A DNA stretch of 6,195 nucleotides from Prevotella sp. UBA4376 (lineage in GTDB: Bacteria > Bacteroidota > Bacteroidia > Bacteroidales > Bacteroidaceae), in contig DGRY01000036.1 of assembly GCA_002391185.1 (NCBI GenBank), positions 1 through 6,195 on the forward strand, given 5' to 3'. The position numbers and the translations under genes are program-made. Positions 1-4,835 of this stretch are shown piece by piece; the stretch's first letter is position 1, and every line of letters starts with the position of its first letter. The notes below the pieces were generated by a model. It searched no databases. It worked only from the letters and a program-made list of their open reading frames with translations, and was not told the DNA's origin.

Positions 1-197
1 GATCCCTGGTGCCCCGTTGTCATTGAACGGAACTTATAGATGGTGAAGAGCTGTCCGTGTCGCCCTACTCGTTGTTGTCGGAAGATCACAGGTCCGCCCG
101 GCATTTTTATCCGAATCAGTAATGCCGTGATCAACAATATCGGTGACAACACGATCAGTCCGACCAATGCTGCCGTTTTATCTAATAATGTTTTCAT
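1..197 (-). CDS. Sugar transferase (polyprenyl-phosphate glycosylphosphotransferase), N-terminal part, cut by window edge
   Basis: The minus strand reads ATG at 197-195 and stays open for 65 codons to the left edge, so only the N-terminus is present. The protein begins MKTLLDKTAALVGLIVLSP. Asp6 and the Ser18-Pro19 pair inside a hydrophobic stretch (about residues 9-29) match the re-entrant membrane helix of the PglC/WcaJ family. They are followed by GPVIFRQQRVG (38-45 region) and the family hallmark KFRSM (55-59). Known members transfer a sugar-1-phosphate from a nucleotide sugar to undecaprenyl phosphate at the inner membrane face, the first step of capsule, O-antigen or exopolysaccharide synthesis. 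The catalytic Asp-Glu pair would lie beyond the edge. Because the protein starts directly at the re-entrant helix, it is the small type without the four-helix N-terminal domain. AGGAAA lies just before the start. The sugar substrate cannot be told. Confidence 0.88.
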   Translation of the reverse strand, partial: MKTLLDKTAALVGLIVLSPILLITALLIRIKMPGGPVIFRQQRVGRHGQLFTIYKFRSMTTGHQG

Positions 198-224
198 TTT
201 CCTATTACCATTTGGTTTATATCC

Positions 225-341
225 ATACGGGGGCTTACACCCCCGCCTATGCTGTGTCGCCCCTACGGGGCTAATCATGGGTTTCCCCTTATACGGGGGC
301 TCACGCACCCCGCCTATGCTCTGTCGCCCTAACGGGCTAAT
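225..341. repeat. Two copies of a 51-base GC-rich palindromic repeat
   Basis: Copy 1 is 225-275 and copy 2 is 291-341, the same orientation 66 bases apart. They differ by a few substitutions and two compensating one-base indels. Each copy holds two palindromes: CGGGGG/CCCCCG (228-233 with 240-245) and GCCCC-TAC-GGGGC (259-271) in copy 1; CGGGG/CCCCG (294-298 with 308-312) and GCCC-TAAC-GGGC (326-337) in copy 2. Some stem changes are paired on both sides, for example the shorter GCCC/GGGC in copy 2, which suggests the fold is kept. The form resembles REP-type interspersed palindromes. It lies upstream of the sugar transferase and may be in its leader RNA. Mobility or function is not shown. Confidence 0.8.
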
Positions 342-377
342 AATTACCCTAAACCCTAATTATCGTGCAAACCGAAT

Positions 378-397
378 GCAGTAAGTTTACTTATTGC
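378..397. repeat. Short hairpin
   Basis: GCAGTAAG (378-385) pairs with CTTATTGC (390-397) across a 4-base TTTA loop; seven pairs are Watson-Crick and one is G-T on this strand. It lies in the gene-free stretch between the sugar transferase and lepB. Its role is unknown. It could be part of the long untranslated leader of the sugar transferase. Confidence 0.5.
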
Positions 398-435
398 TGA
401 GGTGCAGCCGATATTACATAAATTGCTCACATTCG

Positions 436-462
436 GCATAACACAAGCAAGCTTGGTTCTGC
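436..462. repeat. Imperfect 12-bp hairpin
   Basis: The core CAAGC-AA-GCTTG (444-455) is a perfect inverted repeat. The flanks GCATAAC (436-442) and GTTCTGC (456-462) extend the stem with one mismatch and one bulged base. The central sequence shares GCAAGCTT with the hairpins after the DUF2851 and thioesterase genes, but the surrounding sequence is different. It may be a processing or termination structure in the leader of the minus-strand sugar transferase, or a dispersed repeat. The sequence does not decide between these. Confidence 0.5.
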
Positions 463-483
463 ACTCATTAAATCGCAATTTTC

Positions 484-496
484 ACGGCGAAGCCGT
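484..496 (-). terminator. Possible transcription end hairpin of the dapB-lepB operon
   Basis: ACGGC-GAA-GCCGT is a perfect 5-bp stem with a 3-base loop, about 30 bases beyond the lepB stop codon on the minus strand. There is no clear T-run after it in the minus direction, so it is a weak match to an intrinsic terminator. It may simply be the fixed end of the adjoining 7-base repeat array. Confidence 0.35.
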
Positions 497-530
497 AAAC
501 TATTAACTATTAACTCTAAACTATTAACTA
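496..530. repeat. Five tandem 7-base repeats overlapping the lepB stop codon
   Basis: Five exact 7-base units of the form T(A/T)AACT(A/C) fill 496-530. On the minus strand they read TAGTTAA, TAGTTTA, GAGTTAA, TAGTTAA, TAGTTTA. The unit at 524-530 contains the lepB stop codon TAG (528-530). Because 7 is not a multiple of 3, the repeated TAG/TAA triplets close all three minus-strand frames here. The array runs directly into the 484-496 hairpin. Confidence 0.85.
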
Positions 531-1976
531 CTTAATGTTGTCCACCCAACGGTACAGACGGTTCCAACGGATTCCCTTGAAGCCACCGCGGTCGGGATCA
601 GAACTCCACCAGATGAAGATAGGCTTTCCTACGATATGATCCTCTGGCACAAATCCCCAATAACGACTATCAGCTGAATTGTGGCGATTATCACCCATCA
701 TCCAATAGTAGTCAAGCTTAAAGGTGTACTTATTTGTCTGCTTACCATTGATGAATATTCTACCGCCCTTAACCTCAAGGCTATTGCCCTCATACACCTT
801 GATAGGACGCTCATAGATTGCTATATTCTTCATATTAAGGGTAATAGTTGCACCCTTTTTAGGAATCCAAATAGGACCATAGTTATCACGTGTCCAGCCT
901 GTATTGGCATCAAGAGGATAAAGATCGCCAACAACAGCATCGGTATTCAGGTGGATAGTTTCTACTATATCCTTACGTGCAGCAAGGGTCTTGTAAGCCT
1001 TCTTGGTAAGAGGCATCACACCCGACTGATTGAATGTGCCTAAATCCTCCATGCTGATGTTCAGTTCATCCAACAGTTCTTCAGGAATATCCTGCTTCAA
1101 CTTAATGTAATAAGTGTACTGAACATTATCAGGTTCCTTATTAGCCTTGCCGTTAAGATAAACAATACGATTCTTTATCTGCAAAGTCTGACCCGGAAGA
1201 CCAACACAACGCTTCACATAGTTTTCACGGCGGTCGGTAGGACGAGAAATTATCTCGCCAAACTCCTGTGGATTATTAGCAATATATTTTCTACCAAGAT
1301 TGTATATGCTGTGGAAATAATCCCATTGCTGCTGAGGATCGAGCATAGCTACATTTACAGCATTTGGAGCCTGCTGTTCCATAAGCTGACGACCAATATC
1401 ATAGCTCAACAAATAGAAATCCTGTCCCTGATAGGCATCGGCAGAACAAAGAGTATCGCCTGCTGGATAGTTGAACACAACAATGTCGTTAAGCTGAACA
1501 TTTCCCAAGCCCTTCACACGACGATAATCCCAATGTGGCCACTCTATATAGCTCTTCACATTGATGATTGGCAGAGTGTGCTGAGTAAGAGGCATGGTAA
1601 GAGGAGTTTGAGGAATACGTGGACCATAGCTTAACTTTGAAACAGCAAGATAGTCGCCTGTGAGCAAACTCTTCTCCAATGAACTTGATGGAATAACGAA
1701 GTTCTGGAAAACAAACAGGTTGATGAAATAAACCGCCACAAGCGCAAACACCAATGCGTCAACCCAACTCATAACAAAACGGGTTACAGGTTCAGCATTT
1801 TTCCACCAAGTCCACTTTATTTTCTTAGAGATATAAACATCATAAATGAAAGGAACTACCAGCAGTCCCCACCAACTTTTAACCCAAAGAAGAAATAGAA
1901 GATATAACACAAGGACAATAACACATTTAGCCCATTGCTTCTTCATATTTAATTCCTGCTTATCTTTATCGATCAT
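528..1976 (-). CDS. lepB: Signal peptidase I
   Basis: This is a membrane-bound serine protease that removes signal peptides from exported proteins. Hydrophobic segments lie near residues 16-33, 36-49 and 67-92. The catalytic Ser is Ser99 in IPSSSLEKSL; Leu100 replaces the usual Met. The general base is Lys255 in ENYVKRCVGLPG. The C-terminal signature GDNRHNSADSRYWG lies at 428-441. These correspond to Ser90, Lys145 and the GDNR box of the E. coli enzyme. At 482 residues it is much longer than the roughly 320-residue E. coli protein; the extra length lies between NDIVVF (163-168) and the Lys box (about 80 residues) and between the Lys box and GDNR. Such insertions are usual in Bacteroidetes LepB. 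The gene follows dapB by 12 bases. A second start, Met11 at 1946, has a better upstream AGGA and may be the true one. Confidence 0.95.
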   Translation of the reverse strand: MIDKDKQELNMKKQWAKCVIVLVLYLLFLLWVKSWWGLLVVPFIYDVYISKKIKWTWWKNAEPVTRFVMSWVDALVFALVAVYFINLFVFQNFVIPSSSLEKSLLTGDYLAVSKLSYGPRIPQTPLTMPLTQHTLPIINVKSYIEWPHWDYRRVKGLGNVQLNDIVVFNYPAGDTLCSADAYQGQDFYLLSYDIGRQLMEQQAPNAVNVAMLDPQQQWDYFHSIYNLGRKYIANNPQEFGEIISRPTDRRENYVKRCVGLPGQTLQIKNRIVYLNGKANKEPDNVQYTYYIKLKQDIPEELLDELNISMEDLGTFNQSGVMPLTKKAYKTLAARKDIVETIHLNTDAVVGDLYPLDANTGWTRDNYGPIWIPKKGATITLNMKNIAIYERPIKVYEGNSLEVKGGRIFINGKQTNKYTFKLDYYWMMGDNRHNSADSRYWGFVPEDHIVGKPIFIWWSSDPDRGGFKGIRWNRLYRWVDNIK

Positions 1977-1988
1977 ATAATTTCTGTT

Positions 1989-2744
1989 TTAGAATTTAAA
2001 GAGATCACTTGTTGTAAGCAAACCAGTGTGGTTCAGCGTGTATTCTGCAGCCAAAACAGCACCAAGAGCAAATCCCTTACGACTATGAGCATCGTGAGTG
2101 ATAGTAATCTTATCGGCATCAGAATCGTAGTTGATGGTGTGAATACCAGGAACCTCATCGTGGCGAACAGCATTAACAAGCAGTTCCTCAGGCTTGTGCT
2201 CCTCAGAGCCTTCAACCTTACCGTCATCCCATACTGTTGTTCCAAGTTTCCAGTCGCTCTTGCGGTCGAGATTCTCTACAATCTCCTCAGCAAGGGTGAT
2301 AGCTGTTCCTGATGGAGCATCGAGCTTATGAATGTGATGAGTTTCAACCATATCAACATCATACTGCTTGAAACCATTCATAATCTTGGCAAGATACTTG
2401 TTAACAGCCTCAAAGATAGCCATTCCAACAGAATAGTTACTTGCCCAGAAAAGAGTGTTCTTACCATCCTTGCACAGAGCCTCAACATCTGCCTTATGAT
2501 CTTTCATCCAACCAGTAGAACCACTAACCACCTTCACGTGGTGTTTGAATGCCTTCAGATAATTATCATAAGCAGCCATAGGATTAGTAAACTCAATGGC
2601 TACATCTGCACTCTCAAACTCTGGTGTATCGAAATCGTCAGGATTATCGATATCAATTTTACACACAATCTCATGACCACGCTCAAGGGCAATCTGCTCT
2701 ATCATATGCCCCATTTTTCCGTAGCCTATCAATGCTATTTTCAT
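1989..2744 (-). CDS. dapB: 4-hydroxy-tetrahydrodipicolinate reductase
   Basis: DapB is a cytoplasmic enzyme that reduces 4-hydroxy-tetrahydrodipicolinate with NAD(P)H in the diaminopimelate/lysine pathway, which feeds peptidoglycan and protein synthesis. The start MKIALIGYGKMG is a Rossmann dinucleotide site (glycines at 7, 9 and 12). VSGSTGW (73-79) and ASNYSVG (101-107) are family motifs around the cofactor and substrate. The core signature THHIHKLDAPSGTA (135-148) carries catalytic His136, His137 and Lys140, equivalent to His159, His160 and Lys163 of E. coli. RHDEVPGIHT and SRKGFALGAVLAA follow in the C-terminal half. At 251 residues it is slightly shorter than E. coli DapB (273) and appears complete. 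The ATG at 2744 fits the Rossmann start exactly. It is the first gene of a dapB-lepB unit with a promoter about 45-75 bases upstream. Confidence 0.97.
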   Translation of the reverse strand: MKIALIGYGKMGHMIEQIALERGHEIVCKIDIDNPDDFDTPEFESADVAIEFTNPMAAYDNYLKAFKHHVKVVSGSTGWMKDHKADVEALCKDGKNTLFWASNYSVGMAIFEAVNKYLAKIMNGFKQYDVDMVETHHIHKLDAPSGTAITLAEEIVENLDRKSDWKLGTTVWDDGKVEGSEEHKPEELLVNAVRHDEVPGIHTINYDSDADKITITHDAHSRKGFALGAVLAAEYTLNHTGLLTTSDLFKF

Positions 2745-2787
2745 AATTCTTTAGTAATTTTTACTGCCTCATTTGCGTTTGCACAGG

Positions 2788-2820
2788 CAAAGATACAAAT
2801 TTAAATTATTAATTTACAGA
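2788..2820 (-). promoter_or_regulatory. Promoter of dapB-lepB, Bacteroidetes type
   Basis: On the minus strand, TATCTTTG (2795-2788) matches the Bacteroidetes -7 consensus TAnnTTTG exactly. TCTG (2820-2817) matches the -33 box TTTG at three of four bases, with a 21-base spacer inside the usual 19-21 range. Transcription would begin near 2780 and leave a leader of roughly 35 bases before the dapB ATG at 2744. Confidence 0.75.
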
Positions 2821-2830
2821 TAATTGACGC

Positions 2831-2859
2831 AGAAACTGTCTGGAAAAGATGCAGTTTCT
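2831..2859. promoter_or_regulatory. Perfect 8-bp inverted repeat between divergent promoters
   Basis: AGAAACTG (2831-2838) and CAGTTTCT (2852-2859) are exact reverse complements separated by 13 bases. The pair lies between the -33 element for dapB (2817-2820) and the -7 box for the DUF2851 gene (2871-2878), covering the expected -33 position of the latter. It could be an operator for a dimeric regulator or a chance palindrome; no regulator gene is present in the window. Confidence 0.4.
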
Positions 2860-2870
2860 TAGTTTTTTTG

Positions 2871-2878
2871 TATTTTTG
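2871..2878 (+). promoter_or_regulatory. -7 box for the DUF2851 gene
   Basis: TATTTTTG matches TAnnTTTG exactly and ends 27 bases before the ATG at 2906, giving a short leader of about 20 bases. The -33 box is poor: GATG at 2848-2851, 19 bases upstream, shares only its last two bases with TTTG. An activator or a relaxed promoter is possible. Confidence 0.6.
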
Positions 2879-2905
2879 CATATAATTTAATGCCGTATTA
2901 ACAAT

Positions 2906-4204
2906 ATGGAACAACTTCTTCACTATGTTTGGAAACACAAAATGTTTCCTCTTGAACCTCTAAGAACTACCGACGGACAACTCGTCGAAGTTGTTGACCC
3001 AGGGCTGCATAACATGAATGCTGGTCCTGACTTTTTCAACGCAAAGGTTAAGATCAACGGCACACTATGGGTTGGAAACATAGAGATTCATGAAAAGGCA
3101 AGCGACTGGTACTCTCACAACCATCATCTTGATGCCAACTACGACAACGTTATTCTTCATGTTGTTGAGAAGGCTGATAGCGATGTTACTACCCTTAATG
3201 GTAACAAGCTACAACAACTGGAGTTACACATTCCCAACCATGTTGTTGAGCACTACAAGGAACTGCTTGTCATAGACCGCTATCCCGCTTGTTACAAGAT
3301 TATTCCAAACCTTACCACATTAATGGTTCATTCTTGGATGTCGGCATTAGAAACCGAGCGCTTAGAGCAAAAAACAGAAGCCATTCAAAAACGTGTAAAA
3401 CAATGTAACGGCTCGTGGGAAGCAGCCTATTTTGTTACTATGGCACGCAACTATGGCTTTGGCATAAACGGAGACGCGTTTGAAGAATGGGCACTCAACA
3501 TTCCGCTTAATGCTGTTGCACACCACAGAGATAACCTCTTTCAGATAGAAGCTATATTCCTTGGACAAGCCGGACTTCTTGAACTTGATGCCATACCCGA
3601 ACGCTATCAGCAAGATGCCCTCAACGAGGGACTCTTCGCCAAACTGAGAAACGAATACTTGTATCTTGCTCATAAGTTCAACCTAAAGCCCATGAACTAT
3701 AAAGCATGGAAATTTCTGCGTCTCCGTCCTCAGAACTTCCCACACATTCGCATCTCACAGCTTGCCTATCTATATTACCAAAACAAAGCATCGCTTAGTC
3801 AACTGATAGAATGTGAAGATGTGAAAGAAGCTGGCGAAATGCTACGAACAAGTGTCACCCCTTATTGGGAAACTCACTACACCTTTGGTGCTGAATCTGG
3901 CAAGAGCGAGAAGCATCTATCACCATTCTCTCTCAATCTGCTGATGATTAACACGGTAATACCAATATTCTTTGCCTACGGACGGCATAAAAGCGATGAG
4001 CGACTGGTAGATAGAGCATTCGACTTCCTAGAACAGCTGAAAGCCGAAGACAACCATATCGTGCGCATGTGGAAAGAATGTGGACTAACGGTTTCTAACG
4101 CTGGCGACTCACAGGCTCTGATACAGCTAAAGAAAGAATATTGCGACAAAAAAGAATGCCTTAGATGCCGCATAGGGTATGAATATTTAAAAGCGAAAAA
4201 ATAA
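2906..4204 (+). CDS. DUF2851 family protein of unknown function
   Basis: I recognise this 432-residue protein as the DUF2851 family, found mainly in Bacteroidetes; no function is established to my knowledge. It has no signal peptide or clear membrane segment and is probably cytoplasmic. The N-terminal part holds the strongest motifs: NMNAGPDFFNAKV (36-48), WVGNIEIH (55-62), SDWYSHNHHLDANYD (66-80) and VILHVV (82-87), rich in Asp, Glu and His on predicted beta strands, as in metal-dependent enzymes. A helical middle follows, with RLRPQNFPHIRI (272-283). The C-terminus has Cys413, Cys418 and Cys421 in a C-x4-C-x2-C arrangement. The order of acidic residues and the C-terminal cysteines recall some PD-(D/E)XK nucleases, but this is only a resemblance by eye. 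Its own promoter precedes it, and the thioesterase gene starts 45 bases after its stop. Confidence 0.88.
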   Translation: MEQLLHYVWKHKMFPLEPLRTTDGQLVEVVDPGLHNMNAGPDFFNAKVKINGTLWVGNIEIHEKASDWYSHNHHLDANYDNVILHVVEKADSDVTTLNGNKLQQLELHIPNHVVEHYKELLVIDRYPACYKIIPNLTTLMVHSWMSALETERLEQKTEAIQKRVKQCNGSWEAAYFVTMARNYGFGINGDAFEEWALNIPLNAVAHHRDNLFQIEAIFLGQAGLLELDAIPERYQQDALNEGLFAKLRNEYLYLAHKFNLKPMNYKAWKFLRLRPQNFPHIRISQLAYLYYQNKASLSQLIECEDVKEAGEMLRTSVTPYWETHYTFGAESGKSEKHLSPFSLNLLMINTVIPIFFAYGRHKSDERLVDRAFDFLEQLKAEDNHIVRMWKECGLTVSNAGDSQALIQLKKEYCDKKECLRCRIGYEYLKAKK

Positions 4205-4210
4205 TTCAAG

Positions 4211-4240
4211 TTTTGCAAGCTTTGCTTGCTCAGAAGATAA
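4211..4240 (+). repeat. Hairpin-bearing 30-base repeat, copy 1, after the DUF2851 gene
   Basis: GCAAGC-TTT-GCTTGC (4215-4229) is a perfect 6-bp stem with a 3-base loop, six bases past the DUF2851 stop codon. The 30 bases 4211-4240 match 4678-4707, after the next gene, at 26 positions. No T-run follows, so complete termination before the thioesterase gene is unlikely. RNA processing, 3'-end protection or partial attenuation fit better. Confidence 0.75.
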
Positions 4241-4249
4241 TACAAAAAA

Positions 4250-4675
4250 ATGGATAATAAAACAATTAAAAGCCCTTACATCTTTGAAACAGAGATGGAG
4301 GTACGCGACTACGAGTGTGACATTGAAGGTATTGTGAACAACGCCAACTACCTTCATTACTTTGAGCACACCCGTCATCGTTTTCTGCACTCAACAGGAC
4401 TTAGCTTTAGCGAGATGCATCAAAAAGGAATTGATGCCGTTGTTGCACGAATGAATCTGCAATACAAAACTCCACTCACCTGCGACGACTGGTTCATTTC
4501 ACGCTTGTGGCTTGAAAAGCAGGGAGTACGATATATCTTCCATCAGGATATTTTCCGCAAAAACGATGAAAAGCTTTGCTGTAGAGCTACAGTAGAACTT
4601 GTGTGCCTCATTAACGGACGCTTGGGAAACAGCGAGGACTACGATAAAGCCTTTGCTCCCTACATGAAAAAATAA
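4250..4675 (+). CDS. Hotdog-fold acyl-CoA thioesterase, 4HBT/YbgC-like
   Basis: At 141 residues this has the length and opening of the 4-hydroxybenzoyl-CoA thioesterase/YbgC group of hotdog enzymes, which hydrolyse acyl-CoA thioesters as homo-oligomers in the cytoplasm. The key block is VRDYECDIEGIVNNANYLHY (18-37): the D-x-x-G-I/V-V-N-N-A-N-Y-L pattern carries the usual catalytic Asp, here Asp24, at the start of the central helix, with Glu39 and Arg42 following. The remainder has the expected strand pattern (ARMNLQYKTPL, RYIFHQDIF, CRATVELVCL). The acyl substrate cannot be predicted. The gene is in the same direction as the DUF2851 gene 45 bases upstream and probably shares its transcript. 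No strong ribosome site is visible, only an A-rich leader, as is common in Bacteroidetes. Met16 is an unlikely alternative start because it would leave almost no strand before the catalytic block. Confidence 0.87.
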   Translation: MDNKTIKSPYIFETEMEVRDYECDIEGIVNNANYLHYFEHTRHRFLHSTGLSFSEMHQKGIDAVVARMNLQYKTPLTCDDWFISRLWLEKQGVRYIFHQDIFRKNDEKLCCRATVELVCLINGRLGNSEDYDKAFAPYMKK

Positions 4676-4677
4676 CA

Positions 4678-4707
4678 TTTCGCAAGCTTTGCTTGATTAG
4701 TAGATAA
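4678..4707 (+). repeat. Hairpin-bearing 30-base repeat, copy 2, after the thioesterase gene
   Basis: This copy begins two bases past the thioesterase stop codon. CAAGC-TTT-GCTTG (4683-4695) forms the stem; the outer pair present in copy 1 (4211-4240) is lost here (G4682 against A4696). The two copies are identical at 26 of 30 positions even though the adjoining coding sequences are unrelated. Confidence 0.75.
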
Positions 4708-4709
4708 AT

Positions 4710-4802
4710 GGAGTTATAAGAAGTTAGAAGAAGATAAAAGACATTTGTCCTATATCTTCGCCGCTGAAAGCGGCATAACTCCCTTTAACTTCCTTTATCT
4801 TC
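4710..4802. repeat. Inverted array of 10-base repeats with two internal hairpins
   Basis: The left arm has three 10-base units in phase: GGAGTTATAA (4710-4719), GAAGTTAGAA (4720-4729), GAAGATAAAA (4730-4739). The right arm, read as reverse complement, has GAAGATAAAG (4793-4802), GAAGTTAAAG (4783-4792) and GGAGTTATGC (4773-4782). Between the arms are GACATTTGTC (4740-4749), the exact pair GAAGATA/TATCTTC (4730-4736 with 4753-4759), and the stem GCCGC-TGAAA-GCGGC (4760-4774). The array fills most of the 160-base gap between the thioesterase gene and dprA. It is likely a dispersed intergenic element and may end the upstream transcript. Confidence 0.75.
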
Positions 4803-4803
4803 T

Positions 4804-4818
4804 GAACTGATTTAGTTC
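4804..4818 (+). promoter_or_regulatory. Small hairpin just upstream of dprA
   Basis: GAACT-GATTT-AGTTC is a perfect 5-bp stem with a 5-base loop, ending 17 bases before the dprA ATG. No TAnnTTTG box is visible between it and the start codon. It could influence dprA translation if dprA is read through from upstream; equally it may be incidental. Confidence 0.3.
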
Positions 4819-4835
4819 TGTAATATTAAGATATC

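Noticed and set aside
225..341. Possible CRISPR array from the two repeat copies
   Set aside because: Only two diverged units, a 15-base gap, internal double palindromes and no cas gene in the window.
340..371. Possible promoter for the sugar transferase: minus-strand TTTG (371-368) with a TA-rich box about 21 bases downstream
   Set aside because: The downstream box lacks the TTTG end of TAnnTTTG and matches only about four of six fixed positions, so it is too weak to list as a feature.
40..384. 114-codon plus-strand frame across the left edge
   Set aside because: It is antisense to the sugar transferase start and then translates the two palindromic repeat copies, which give similar peptide segments; no protein-like features.
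2328..2804. 158-codon plus-strand frame opposite dapB
   Set aside because: It is antisense to the catalytic half of dapB and crosses the dapB promoter; no family resemblance.
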